DNA of 64,000 bases from the NCBI GenBank assembly GCA_009809945.1, contig WTPW01000443.1, positions 146,152-210,151 of the forward strand, written 5' to 3'. Source of the stretch: Gigaspora margarita (taxonomy: Eukaryota > Glomeromycota > Glomeromycetes > Diversisporales > Gigasporaceae). The position numbers were made by a program, and so were the translations under genes. Under the pieces are notes generated by a model, which saw nothing but the letters and a program-made list of their open reading frames with translations, was not told the origin of the DNA and made no database searches. Below are positions 11,767 through 23,236 of this stretch, piece by piece; position 1 is the stretch's first letter, and each line of letters starts with the position of its first letter.

Positions 11767-11785
11767 CCACACAATTGTCACCAAA
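11767..11785 (-). other. candidate primer-binding site of the Ty3 element
   Basis: Directly inside the LTR end, the minus strand reads TTTGGTGACAATTGTGTGG, with the TGG start usual for a tRNA-complementary primer site. The tRNA could not be assigned by eye. Confidence 0.6.
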
Positions 11786-12687
11786 TGTAACAGTTAATTT
11801 GCAAGAATGATAAAATAATATAAATAATAGTGCCAATTTAAACTCCAACTAATTACAGATAAGGGGTATAAATGAAAGATAAATAGGTAAATAGAATCAG
11901 GTTATAAGGATATGCATGAACAATAAATCACTAAATCAGCAATAAATTAGAGATGTAGATGCTAGTGATGCTAATATGGTGGTGGGTGATAGTTGATTAA
12001 ATAAATTATTAAATTGATATCTTGTAATTAATGATATCGGGTAATAATAATTTATACAAATGGGATATGGGTAGTTAGAACTACAAGAAATTTATTTGAA
12101 CAGAAAATTAATATTAAACAAAGTATCTGAGACTGGCAATGCTAAAGAAGGTAATTTTTATAATAAAACTATGTTAACTAAAATCTTAATTATATATGAA
12201 GTTCAAAGAACTAAAATCATGTAACAAAAGGATTAAAAAAATCTTGTTACACAGAATTTGAGTTATAATAAGCCAATACGAAGATACAAGTCAATTCAGT
12301 TTGTCAAATTGAGTCTCGTAAGGTTTATTAAGGTTAAAGTTAAATTCAAAAGATAAGTATTTTATTTATTATGCATTCAATGTTTTTAAAAGTGGATGGC
12401 AAACTTATTTTTACTTTATTAAACTTTCTAGGTCTTATATACATTTAAGAGAGCTACTACATAGTTTTGAAAAATTCTGTGTATTTGTGATATTTTGAAT
12501 GAACTCACAATTTCAACCATAAATTTCATAAATATGTGAGTGGTGAAACATTTGTGAACTTGGTGCATTTGCATACTTGTGATAATTATTGTGTATTTGT
12601 GATTTTCTAATACTAAACCTCCAAACCACATCAAAATTTCTATTTTAGTATAATTGATTAACTTACTAATAATAATAGAATTAATAA

Positions 12688-14180
12688 TTAATGGATAGGA
12701 TTTAGGCATACTACTAGTAGTACTTTGTACTACATGGTAACACCATTTAAGGCTAATTATTGACTAATTTTAATAATAAAAAATCCATTAAAATATTTTT
12801 TCAATACACTTTAGTTAAATCATATTATAAAAAAAAATATCATAACTTTAAATAGTCTTTTAAATTTTTTAGTGACCTTTGAAACTTAGCTATTTTTAGC
12901 CATTTTACTAGTAAAATTTACTTATAAATTTTATATTAAAAATTACATTAAATTTTTTAAATTTGTAAACTTATATTACTCTTAATATATTAGCTTAAAT
13001 GTTGATAAATTTTATAAATTAGAATTAAAATTTTGTTTTTAACAACCTCTAATAAATTTAAACAAAATTTATTTAATAAATTTTTTTTAAATTATGGTTA
13101 AAAACTAAAGAACCTATATAAAATACTAAAATCATAATGATTTTCAACTAACAGCTTACAAACCTTTATAGTAGAAATAATATTTTTTATAATATAACTA
13201 ATAATAAAACTTTTAATATAGTAAGCTATATCCATTTTTTATATAATTTAAATTTAAATTTACTAATTCTATTAAAAAAATTTATAAAAAATTTAGTATT
13301 TATAGTATACTACATATAGTACATTTGAAGCAACAAAAAATAGCAGTTACAAAGAAATTTTTTTTAAAAAAGTTTATTATTAATATTAAAAAAATTAAGG
13401 GTGTGGCAACTTAGGGTAGTGGTCAAGTTGTCACCCCCCAAGTGGCAGGTTGTAAGTTTGAATCCCACTTGGCGCTGGTTCGAAAATTAAAATCACGCCT
13501 GTGTTACTGAGCTGATCTTTGTCGATGGGTTGGATCATGCAAAGATCTGTAACTAGGTTATACCATTAAAATGGCAGATCCTAGAAATAGGATCGTGTAA
13601 TGCCTGGGAACCTGAAGATCAGAACTCGTTTGGCAAGACCCGAGTGAAGAAGCCGGACTTTCGATGGTACTATAAAACAGATTTGGATTGGGTTCCGGGA
13701 AACCTGATGTTAGGACTTTTGGGTATAGGTCCTCACCAACCAGACCGCTGGAGTCGCACTGGAGGAAAAGGTCATGTGTTACAAAAGCATGAACCAAGGA
13801 AAGGGAGACCATAAAGGCATCCTAAAGCCTGGCTGACCAATCCTTCCGGGTATCTGGATTGGGAGTTTTGTGAATTACCGGAGTATACTCATGAAGATGA
13901 AGGGATAGAGTACTGGGGTCTGGGATCTCCATAAGGGCAGGGTAATAGCAGCGGTTTAATGGTTCGCCCTGACTGCAAGTATACAGGTAAAGCTGTAGCA
14001 GATGTTACCTAAAAACTAGGGGTAGTAAAAAGACAGAGACGTGGGACCTGCACCTCTGGGGCATTTCTGGGTTAGACGGTATGCAGGTTATGCATATACA
14101 GGAGCTACGGTTGATAAAATGATATATGCCATTGGTGATAAAATCTCTAAATCCAAATCAACAGGTAGAAAATGCTAAAA

Positions 14181-14214
<34 letters not shown>

Positions 14215-14358
14215 TTAAAAAAATTCTGCCAAACTAAACTATAGCATTAATTAGATTTTTGTATATAAAAATTATTTATATATATAATTTTCTAGATTTT
14301 TAACCTATTCTTCTAACTGTACTACTTGTAGCCTTTAGGCCTAAATCCTATCCATTAA
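12688..14358. mobile_element. foldback-ended element in the right LTR, carrying a SINE
   Basis: Terminal inverted repeats begin TTAATGGATAGGATTTAGGC on both ends, with a nearby shared TAGTAC-containing stretch. The left LTR lacks the segment. The interior is AT rich without coding frames apart from the SINE at 13397-14212, which inserted later. Confidence 0.75.
13397..14212 (+). mobile_element. SINE family 1, long tRNA-headed copy
   Basis: A perfect 13-bp target duplication, TATTAAAAAAATT, flanks it (13384-13396 and 14213-14225). It starts with a tRNA-like head: an A-box-like GGTAGTGGTCAAG and a B-box-like GTAAGTTTGAATCCC about 35 bp apart. It ends in a poly(A) run at 14177-14198 followed by TA repeats. 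This is the structure of a retroposed RNA polymerase III transcript mobilised by LINE machinery. The body is about 780 bp, GC rich relative to the window, with no convincing protein frame, and unusually long for a SINE. Its 3' part shows no partner in this window. Confidence 0.88.
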
Positions 14359-14437
14359 TATGAACAAAATAAAATACAATGAGAGAAAAAAATAAACCAA
14401 AAAAAATATTTGGGGATAATAAAACAAATATATAAGT

Positions 14438-14731
14438 CAGTATATAAAATCTGATCCCAAGAGTATGTGAATCTTGTGCACATTGTACACATAATTTATG
14501 TGAACAAATTTAAAAATTTGTGCACTATATGACTTTTTATATTAAATTTATGTAGAGAAATTTAAATATATATACAAACAATTATGTGCACAGTGCACAA
14601 CTTCTGTATTTTACTAATGATTTTGGTGCACTATTTGGCCCAAAGCATGTGAATTATGTGCACATTCCCAACCAGAAACTTTTAAAAACATGTGCACATG
14701 AACACATTGCGCACATAGATTTTATACACTG
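14438..14731. mobile_element. MITE with CAGTRTATAAAATC ends in the right LTR
   Basis: The ends are CAGTATATAAAATCTG and GATTTTATACACTG. The flanking octamers are ATATAAGT and TACTAAGT; the unoccupied site in the left LTR reads TACTAAGT, so an 8-bp duplication is likely. The interior repeats GTGCACAT-type motifs. Confidence 0.7.
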
Positions 14732-14758
14732 TACTAAGTAACGACACTATTCGTTACA

Positions 14759-15837
14759 ATATTATGATACTTAGATATAACAATAAGAACCTCTTGAATC
14801 TTCGAATTTATCATGCTTGAATTAAGTTATTAGATTAATTAATGACACATAATGACTCCTATCCTTCAAATTCAGTTATTATCTTTTTGGTAAATCAAAA
14901 AAATTATTTATGGTAAAATTAGTCAGTGCCATTCTTTGATTTGTCGAATAATAATAGACTTGAGTCATTATTTAATTTAAGAACAACTTAGGTTGAGTTT
15001 TAATATAACTATCCAAGCTTATAATTCAAAAATCTAAGTGTAAATTATGCTTTATTTTTTTATAAAAAAAAAAAATAAATAAAAAATTCACTAAAATATT
15101 CATGCCATTTTATATTCACCAAAATAAAATATTTTATTCGTAAAATTGCGTTATTAACGTCATTTACCTGATCAAAAATTCATTCAACTCTTTCTATAAT
15201 AAACTAACAATTCTGAAAGAAGAAAAGGTTCACCATTGAAAGTGGCTATGTTTTATTAGGATCCCATAAATTTTTATACTGAGCTTTTGAGTTCGTTATA
15301 AAGTCAACTTTTGTATATATTAAAAAAAAGTCATAAGTTATTGAATAACCAAATGCTTGGATTTTTTTAAGAGAATTAAATATATAAGTATAATTAAGTT
15401 GAATGATGTAGAAGAATTTCTTCACACTCATTGAATAAATTAACATGACTAAAATTAGAAAATTGCAAATTCTATAAGTTAGGTTTACTTTTTAAATATA
15501 TTGATTGATTAAAAATCTTTCAAGTAAGTTAATACGATCAAATAATATTAAATAAGAGGTTGTGATAAATTATTGTGACATTTGTGCGAGTTGGTGCTAA
15601 AGTTACCAAAGCTTTAGTTACCGAAGCTTTAAATGTAAATTGGATAATCGTATGCTTTTTTTTTGAAACTATGACATAATCGATAGAGCAATGATTTGTT
15701 GAGACGGCAAAATTTTGAGTGATACAGGACTGAAGGTATTTTCTACATTGTGTCTTGAATCAGCCGAACCGTTTCTGACAAATTATTTCAACTGATCATA
15801 CTGGTAATTTCACGATTTCCTGTCACGAGGTAAAAAT
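14759..15837. other. intergenic, no gene seen
   Basis: AT-rich sequence without a supported gene. A short direct repeat (TTACCAAAGCTTTA and TTACCGAAGCTTTA) occurs at 15602-15632. Confidence 0.5.
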
Positions 15838-16004
15838 TAAGTTAGATTAGTCATGTCACAAAAAATTGTCGGCCCCCCATGATCTACAAATCATTCGGAC
15901 TACTATATCAATTTACTTTGGATCTAAAAAGTTCTTACTGGAAACTTTTTCAATAAGTACTTATTAGATCCGACATTGTTTTGTTACATGACTAATCTAA
16001 CTTA
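15838..16004. mobile_element. MITE, TAAGTTAGATTAGTCATG ends
   Basis: Terminal inverted repeats of about 25 bp (TAAGTTAGATTAGTCATGT on both ends) enclose 167 bp. A second inverted pair around GGATCTAAAAAG and TTAGATCC lies inside. No target duplication was recognised. Confidence 0.75.
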
Positions 16005-16189
16005 CACAAAAGTACTCAAAAGGTTCGTTCGGCAACATTCTTAGTGTGTTTAGTTTTATGGAAATGCTGCTTTTGTCAACCAATAAACCTTAGCAAGAAA
16101 TATAAAAAAAGGACTCGGACATAAATTTGACATTTATAACAAATATATTACACGAATAGGGCTACTATTAAAAAAATTAAATTTAAGGA
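16005..16189. other. short spacer, nothing recognised
   Basis: No gene, repeat or signal is supported between two MITEs. Confidence 0.4.
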
Positions 16190-16530
16190 CGCGCAAAGTT
16201 AATTTTTCGTTTTGCATTGCACGGTATTCAAAATTTTTGTCGGCGGGCGGGCGGATTTTTTTATTTTTTAATGTATGGTAAATTAATAGAATCATTTTCT
16301 TACTTCAGGCATGCAAAGCAAATTTTTTTCGTTTTGCATAGCATTAAAACTGAAAAAATTTGATCGGCGATCAGTTTTTTCGTTACGGTCATATTGGATA
16401 ATTCCGGAAATTAAGTTCTCAGTTGGGTGATACCGATAAAATTATGGAAAAAATAAGTTTAAAAAAAATAAAATTTTTTTGAAAATTGAAAAAAATGGGC
16501 GGTGGTATGCAAAACGAAAAATTAATTTAA
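16190..16530. mobile_element. foldback MITE with TTTTTCGTTTTGCAT ends
   Basis: Inverted ends carry TTAATTTTTCGTTTTGCAT (left) and ATGCAAAACGAAAAATTAA (right). The interior has GGCGGGCGGGCGG and two further TTTCGTTTTGCAT copies. It stops exactly where the downstream duplicated segment shared with 22463 begins. Confidence 0.7.
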
Positions 16531-16605
16531 GTGTGAATTTTTCGACCGGCTTAAAGATAAAATTTCAAACTGTCATGAACTTATTATTAATATTTGCCGA
16601 GAATA

Positions 16606-16857
16606 TATGGGGGTGTCAGTAGAAACCAGGCAAATTGTTTTTAGTAAGTTTTTTTAAAACTTTAAATTAAAATATCTCGACAACTATTAAACCAAACTTG
16701 ATAAACTTTTTTTTATATTAATTCTATAACTATGTAGAATTAAAATAAAAAAAAATTTATCAAGTTTGGTTTAATAGTTGTTGAGATATTTTAATTCAAA
16801 GTCTAAAAAAAATTTACTTAGAAACAATTTGCCTGGTTTCTACTGACACCCCCCATA
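16606..16857. mobile_element. near-perfect palindromic MITE, 252 bp
   Basis: The two arms of about 120 bp are inverted copies (GGGGGTGTCAGTAGAAACC and its complement at the ends) around a centre with a small stem, TCTATAACTATGTAGA. The matching duplicated segment at about 22545/23330 lacks it, so it inserted after the duplication. End motif AGTAGAAACCAG is shared with the MITE at 55647. Confidence 0.88.
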
Positions 16858-17323
16858 TGAAGGATTGATGAAATTGATGAACGAACCGAAGTAAAAAAAA
16901 TTTATATTTTGAAAAATTTTGTTTGATACCAATAATTAAAATCTAGTCCAAAAGATCAGAACGAAGTAATTGAAAACAATGAAATTATCAAAAAAAACCG
17001 TGTATTTAAATTGCAAACGAATATAAATACCATCCAACCTTACAAATGGTTACAAGTTTATTAATTAATATCTATTAGAAGAGAAAAGAGAATTTGTAAT
17101 GATTAAAAACATGATATCAATTGAATATTCATGAAAGAAAAGGAAACATAATATAATAGAAAAATTATTAAATTGCTTTAATGTCTGGATGATTAAACCA
17201 TAAAATTAATTTAATGTTCGTGTTAATAACTTTGATAATAGAATTGTCTAATGATTGTTGCCATCACTTTGTATATTATTTTCTTTTGCCTAAAAGAAAT
17301 ATTTATAAAAGTCATTAACCTAC

Positions 17324-19627
17324 TTAAATATATTTTTTTAATAACTTCTTTATTACCTTAAAAAATGAAGTTAAGCCTATTCCTTTAGTCTTTGATGACA
17401 ATTGAGCTAACTGTTTTTCTGCGTCCTTATGCCCGTTATCTGATGCTTTTTGATACCAAGTTTTTGCTAAATCCAAATTTTTTTCAGTACCTATCCCATT
17501 CTTATAACATCTCGCAAGATTACATTGTCCGAATGGAATATCTTCATCAGCTGCAATTTTATAATGTTCAAATGCTTTAATTTTATCTTTTTCTTCTATT
17601 ATTCCAAGTTCATAACAATTTCCTAAATTATTACATGCAGAAATGCACCCTTTTTCGTGTGATTCTTTAAAATATTTAAATGCTACTTGCTTATCCTTTT
17701 TAACACCTTTTCCATTTAAATAACAAAGTCCTAAAGCATTTGTTGATCTTGGACATTTATCATTTGCTTTTTGATGCCAATTATTTGCACTTTTTGGATC
17801 TTTTTTAGTCCCATAACCGCATCTAAAGCATTCACCAAGGTAAAATTGACCAATTGGATTATCTTCATTCGCTACTTGTTGAAATATTTCGAATGCTTTA
17901 TTATGTTGTTCTTCAGTTCCAATTCCAGTGAAATAAAAAAATCCAAGAAGACATTGTGCATTTAAATCATTAGTTTGATTTTGAAGATCATTAAACACAT
18001 CATTTGAAGTCTTTTGATGTTTTTCTATACAATCTTTTATCATCTTGGAAATTTGTCGAAATTCATTTCCACGATTTGTTGACTTTAAAAAAATTTGCCA
18101 TAATTCATGGATCAACTTTGTATCTGAAAATAATGAACTGAAAGCTATAAACAAAAAAAAAATTTAAATTTGTAAAATTAATAAGATAATATGTTTATAT
18201 TAAAAAGAACTTAACATTTAAGAACATACTTTGAGTGCGTTTATTTTCAGGTACTATATTAGTAATGAATTCAACGTCAGTTTCTGACATCCCGGTAAGA
18301 TCATCGAGAATTCTTGCCAAAGCTGGACGTTGATTTGGATCGGTAGACCAACATTCAGTATAAAGTTCTTTATATTGTTGAGGTGTGTCATCAATAGGCG
18401 TCTCTCGAAGACCTTTTCCAATCTCAGTGAACATAGCAAATTTATCTTTAGCGACATCAGATTTTGTAAATGGAGGAATTCCACTTGTAAGTTCCCAAAA
18501 TAATACACCAAGACTATAAATATCAGATTTCTTATCACGTTTGGTTGCTGTATTAATAAAGCATTGTGGCTCAATGTATCCTAACATGCCACGTAAATTT
18601 AAACTAACAGAAGAAGCTTCATCTAATTGCTTTGATAATCCGAAATCAGCAATAAGAGCTCTATCATTATTATCATTATTTATCAGAACATTTTTAGAAT
18701 GCTATAAAAATTTCCAAAAATTAGTAATTTAGAACTCTAATTAAAATTTAATAAAAAATAAAGTAATATTTAAAAAGATTATATAACCTACTAGATCTCG
18801 ATGAATAATATCTTTAATATGTAAATGATTTAGACCAAGAGTTATGTCTGTTGCAATTCGTATAATATCAACCCAAGCAATTTTGAAAATTCCATTCGAA
18901 CACTTATTTTTTAAATAATCTCGTAAGTTTCCGCCATTTGCTAGTTGCAACACCATCACAAACCTCTTTGTTTGTGGATCTAAATATTATTACATATAGT
19001 ACATATATTACTTTTTTATTATTTAAATATTGTATAAATTTATTCATTTTAATAGAATTATTTTTTAATACCTTCAGAAATTCCATAAAATTTAATAACG
19101 TTTGTATGATTAACTTTATGAAGAATTTGAAGCTATAAAATTTAATTTAATAATTTAATAAAATTTAGATCTTGAAAAGTTTAAAGAATATTCAATAAAA
19201 TAACATGTTACCTCACGAGTTACTGTTTTGAACATTTCATCATCTAAATCTTTATTTTTCATATGCTTTAATGCGTATTGTTTATTTTCAAACGTTGCAG
19301 AGAATACATCTGCAAATGCACCTTCTCCAAGAAACTTGTTATCTTTAAATGATGAGTAATTATATCTTTTTACATCACTATCTTTGAGCTTCTCTAAATA
19401 TTCATTTATATTTGTTTAGCATTTACGTTGTTGATAAATTTGGGAAAATATTTATATAACTTACGAAAAGCTTCAGCAGCTGAAATCATGTTATCTTTTT
19501 GAACACCTTCTTGTTGTTCGACACTTATTTTTTGTGCAGCCCCTTCTTGTTGTTGAGCATCAGTTATCTGAAGCTCATGTTGTTGTGAATCAAGTTGCTG
19601 TTGTGAATTCTGTTGCGAATCGACCAT
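17324..19627 (-). CDS. tyrosine-kinase-like protein kinase with C-terminal Sel1 repeats
   Basis: Six exons (minus strand: 19627-19465, 19393-19212, 19132-19072, 18979-18792, 18701-18230, 18144-17324) join in frame to 628 codons plus stop. Introns are 71-92 nt, all GT-AG. The N-terminus is Gln rich (residues 1-40). The kinase domain (about 65-335) has LGEGAF at 76, catalytic Lys97 in YALK, the helix-C Glu115, HRD at 195-197 then SKN, DFG at 217-219, GYIEPQC at 239-245 and a final RPAL, so it should be active. Five Sel1 repeats cover about 416-594, for example NAQCLLGFFYFTGIGTEEQ. No signal peptide or membrane segment is seen. The family belongs to the expanded kinase-Sel1 signalling set of Glomeromycotina; Sel1 repeats probably bind partner proteins. 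Substrates are unknown. Two decayed relatives lie downstream (23755-24930 and 39364-45800). Confidence 0.93.
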
Positions 19628-19850
19628 TATATAATTTTTTTAAAAAATTTAATCTTTACGGAAAAGTTTTCAGACTTCCGAACAAAATTATTACTACTTA
19701 TGTGACACACATAAACGATCAATTCTATTTAAGAAATTTGTGACAATAAAATTTTCCTAAAATGTTATTTAGGCATTAGCACTATTTAAATTAATTAGTG
19801 AACCCATTTAATTGCGTACGTACGTACGAGATAAACATGAATGATTTGTA
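19628..19850 (-). promoter_or_regulatory. conserved upstream region of the kinase-Sel1 gene
   Basis: About 200 bp upstream of the start codon aligns with the region upstream of the pseudogene (45800-45973 and 46257-46330), with shared blocks such as ACGGAAAAGTTTTC and TTCTATTTAAGAAATTTG. On the gene strand the latter contains CTTAAATAG, a possible TATA-like site. The order of blocks makes it likely to hold the promoter and 5' leader, but no binding site is identified. Confidence 0.5.
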
Positions 19851-20405
19851 ATCCAATAATCAAAGAAATTCTTTCAAGCTTATCAGCCCTAAAAATTTAA
19901 TATATTACGGTTAATTTGATTTTTGCAGTAAAATTTTTTTAAATAATGATTATAAATAGTTAAAAATATGTAAAACAATATCTTTTGAACAGTGAATTTA
20001 CACAAATAAATACGCAACATTATAATGGATTCTTTTTAAAATAACAAAATCTTTTTTCTTTTATTTTTAATTTTAATAGTTGATTCTAGTAATGAGATCT
20101 AGTTTCATTTGAGTATATTTAGAGATCTTACTACGTAATTGTCCAAAGCCAAACCGAAGGACTTGTATTTTCAATTCACAATTATTTAGTATGCGAAAAC
20201 TAATTGTATTTGAGTATAACATAATAGATCAAATTTTTTGCCAAAAATAGCTTATTTCTCGAAAACCTGCATAAATAAAGGTTGTAGCAAATTTGTATAT
20301 GTAGAATGAGAATCAATTCTATTTGAAGATTCGATTCTAAAATCGACGACATTGAGTAACGTTACTCAAATTTAGAAAGGTGCAGATCATAATGTCATGA
20401 AACAT
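19851..20405. other. intergenic, no gene seen
   Basis: AT rich. No supported coding sequence. It includes ATTCG- and GAATC-rich patches near 20300-20350 that could be an eroded end of the hAT relic, but this is not established. Confidence 0.4.
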
Positions 20406-20485
20406 CCCCCTATCTAAAGTAGCGCACCATAACTAAAATTACACGATCTAAATTTCAGGGGCTTAATTTTACTTTAGATAGGGGG
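20406..20485. mobile_element. 80-bp mini foldback, CCCCCTATCTAAAGTA ends
   Basis: Ends CCCCCTATCTAAAGTA and TACTTTAGATAGGGGG form a 16-bp perfect inverted repeat around a short core. No target duplication is seen. It could be a very small MITE or a hairpin. Confidence 0.65.
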
Positions 20486-20714
20486 CTACTTTAGACGCAA
20501 CATTACTATCAATTCGGGAGAATAATCGACGATTCGGATTGACAATTCCTGATTTAGTCAGGATAGTAAATAAGATGTAGAATATGTTGTTTATTGAGAC
20601 AATAGAGTAGTGTACACGAACACTCAATAAGTTTTTTGTAGTTAATGATAATTAATTACCTATTAGCTGAAAATATTGTATATAATTAATCCATATTTCT
20701 TTTTAAAAATAACA

Positions 20715-22125
20715 CCTAGCCCACCAATTCCGGATCAAGGTTTGTGCGTTTAGCCATGATATTATTTCCAACGTCTGAGAATAAACGCTCTGATAAGACC
20801 GAAGTTGCTGATACACATAAATATTTTCACGCAATTTATAATATATGAAACCGGTTTTTTTAGTATTCCACCATTGAAGATGATCTGTTTGTCTTCCATC
20901 ATCTTCCAAAGATAAGTATTCATTAATTTGATTATTCTTATTATTGTCATCAGCATATAAATCTAATAAAATTGATTTTTAGCTTCGGGATCTTCATTCT
21001 GAAAATTAAACAAGGATGCCGATGCCGAAGGCCCAGGAGTCATATAAGCCCCTCGCACTCTGATTCATATAATTCATTAGTATTTAGGATTACAGTTGTA
21101 TTCGCAAAACATTGCTTTTTAAAACGCGGATCAAGTAACAGATTGGCAATATTTTTTTCAAGCATTACATCTGTAATTATTGGAACCAAAATGTCAATTT
21201 TTTATGAACAACTTCTAGTGTTGAGTCAACTCTTTAATTTCAACTAAATCTTTTGCATCATCTATAATCTTTTCCATAGAGTCAAGAATTGTTAATTCGT
21301 TTATATCCGTTGAAACTGATTCAATATAAGATTGTTGAAGTGATGATTTTAAAGGTTTAACAATGTTGAAATTACTAGATACATTAAATAAATAGTCGCA
21401 TAAGTATTTCCACTTAATAATATTGTTACTACTTCAAAACCACACAAGACATCGTTCAATTCATCTAAAAAAAATCTATTCATCTTCAATGAACATAATA
21501 CGTGCTAATCATTCACTATCTTTTCGAGATGATATACTCTCATCTGATTGAAGCCGTGAAGAAGATATATTATTGCTTTTTTTTAACTGAAACAGTCTTT
21601 TTCACATGCATAAAATGACGAATTCCACCGTGTGAAGGTATCTCCAATTATTGACAAGTGTTTTTTGAATTTAAGGTTTTTTTGTGTGATAGAAAAATAT
21701 TCGGCTTGCTTTAAACGAATTATTAAAAAAATCACTTAGCCTTTTTACACGTAAAACTAAATATTCCAAGAAAATGACTTGCCAACAATAGTTTTTACAG
21801 TTTTATAGCAGGGAATTCTACTATATTAAACGGCTGTGAGTCATCGATAATAAATGAAATTAAATTTTGTCGTATCAATTCATATTAGTTTTCGGTTCTG
21901 ATAAATTGGTTCTTAATGATTCTGTTAGGACGACAAGAACCATCTTTTAAATATTCTATGCTTACGAGCAAGATGGTTAATTAAATTTGAAATTGTTTGA
22001 ACTATCATAATATCAGACACCACATTCTTCTCCATCATCCAATTTAATATTGCATGTTGACTTTATATCCTCTCTTTGAAAGTAATCCCAGACGAATATT
22101 TTGACTAGTTCTTCGTAATGGGATT
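20715..22125 (-). pseudogene. hAT-family transposase relic
   Basis: The minus strand ends with the hAT C-terminal dimerisation domain: NEYLSLEDDGRQTDHLQWW, and after one frameshift LSERLFSDVGNNIMAKRTNL then DPELVG and a stop. Near 22000-22120 the 5' part reads VWDYFQRED, then C-x9-C and, after a frameshift, LINHLARKH, which fits a BED zinc finger. Between these are many stops. This is an old cut-and-paste transposase. It could once have mobilised hAT-type MITEs in this window, but its own terminal repeats could not be found. Confidence 0.85.
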
Positions 22126-22587
22126 CTTTCTCGTTCACATTCACATTTATTTTACGCTATATTTGTACAATGATTTGTTTTTAAAATATTAAATATTTAT
22201 TTATTAAAATTCGTAATTGCAATATTTATTTCATAGAATTACAAATAATTAGTATTATGAAGCTTTAAAAAATTACAATAAATATTATTAATGCGTATTA
22301 TTGATCTATTTAAATTTCATAAGAATTAAAGAATTACGGAACGTATTTATTACTATAACCAACTCGCGAGTAACTCGCGATCGCAAGTTAAATTTTCATG
22401 ATTCGAATTGTGATAAATTCGAATTACTATACTAGAGTCACGAGTTGACAAGTCCAATCACTAATAATCGTGAATTTATCGACCGATTTAAAAATAAATC
22501 TCAGATAAAATTTCGAACAATCAAGAATTTATTAATACTAGCATTCTTGCATGTCCTAAGGACGTGCAGTAAAAATAATTATTACTG
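22126..22587. other. AT-rich spacer with start of duplicated segment
   Basis: 22463-22545 aligns with 16531-16600 (TCGTGAATTT then CGACCG and a shared TTAAA-rich run), marking the left edge of the segmental duplication. Before it, CTCGCGAGTAACTCGCGA and ATTCGAATT repeats resemble subterminal repeats of a DNA transposon. TAGAGTCACGAGTTGAC at about 22434 could be a terminus. Confidence 0.45.
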
Positions 22588-23235
22588 TACCGTATTGCGC
22601 CCACCACATAAGTCATATTTTAGCGAATAATTACTTAGCCTTGATATTTGTGGCTTTTTAATTATTTGCGGTCACCACATGAATCATATTTAGTGAATAT
22701 TACTTAGCCTTGATATTTGTGGCTCCCTGATTATTTATTCACGGGATTTACAGCGCAATTAAACTTTTAACTTCGGAGAGATAATTTATCTCGTGACAAC
22801 ATAAGGCAAAAAAAAACTCCAAATCCGGTTTTCTTGACAACATTCATGTTTGTGTGTATGCATAAGCAAGCCAATCAGAACGTNTTTAACGCGGGCACAT
22901 CATAGAGATTTACCATATTGCGGCCACCACATAAGTCATATTTTAGCGAATATTACATAGCTTTGATATTTGTGGCTTTTTGATTATTTGCGGTCATTAC
23001 ATGAGTCATATTTTAGTGAATATTACTTAGCCTTAATATTTGTGGCTCCTGATTATTTATTTACGGATTTACAGCGCAATTAAACTTTTAGCTTCGGAGA
23101 GATAAATTTATCTCGTGACAGCATAAGGCAAAATAAAAAATCCAAATCCCGGTTTTCTTGACAACGTTCATGTTTGTGTGTATGCATAAGCAAGCCAATC
23201 AGAACGTTTTTAACGCGGACACATCATAGAGATTT
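22588..23235. repeat. tandem duplication, about 325-bp unit x2, with internal subrepeats
   Basis: Two direct copies start at about 22588 and 22914 and end in CACATCATAGAGATTTA. Each unit contains two 70-bp subrepeats (CACATAAGTCATATTTTAGCG, then GATATTTGTGGC). Divergence is low. An ambiguous base at 22884 may reflect assembly trouble. Confidence 0.88.
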
Positions 23236-23236
23236 A

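Larger units (their letters stand above)
1037..14758 (-). mobile_element. degraded Ty3/gypsy LTR retrotransposon
   Basis: Read on the minus strand, the order is LTR, primer-binding site, gag, protease, reverse transcriptase, RNase H, integrase, polypurine tract, LTR. The RT-RNase H-integrase order is diagnostic of Ty3/gypsy (Metaviridae). LTRs run from TGTAAC to GTTACA and match each other at 1037-1700 versus 12028-12690 and at both outer ends. All reading frames are broken by stops and frameshifts, and at least eight younger elements lie inside (foldbacks, hAT-type MITEs and SINEs), so the copy cannot move on its own. The retroelement itself would make a Gag shell and Pol enzymes for copy-and-paste transposition. 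Confidence 0.9.
11786..14758 (-). repeat. 5' LTR of the Ty3 element, interrupted
   Basis: It runs from TGTAAC (11786) to GTTACA (14753-14758), giving the short inverted TG..CA ends of an LTR. The left copy is colinear from about 12028 on. Without the insertions (12688-14358, which itself carries a SINE, and 14438-14731) the LTR is about 1.0 kb. The promoter for the retrotransposon would lie here, but no element can be pinpointed. Confidence 0.85.

Noticed and set aside
13405..13490. tRNA gene
   Set aside because: The A and B boxes are present, but no acceptor stem pairs, and the sequence is the head of a longer SINE with a poly(A) tail and target duplication.
13558..13812. 84-codon minus-strand gene
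   Set aside because: It lies within the SINE body, is antisense to it, and has no recognisable domain.
17392..17965. Plus-strand genes inside the Sel1 exon
   Set aside because: They are antisense frames of the Sel1 repeats with no motif of their own.
18254..18574. Separate 106-codon minus-strand protein
   Set aside because: It overlaps the kinase exon in another frame, and only the kinase frame has motifs and joins across the introns.
19406..19465. Kinase gene exon 1 extending to the stop at 19406
   Set aside because: GTAAGT at 19464 and the acceptor at 19394 join Phe-Gln-Lys-Leu in frame to the kinase domain, and the donor is conserved in the pseudogene.
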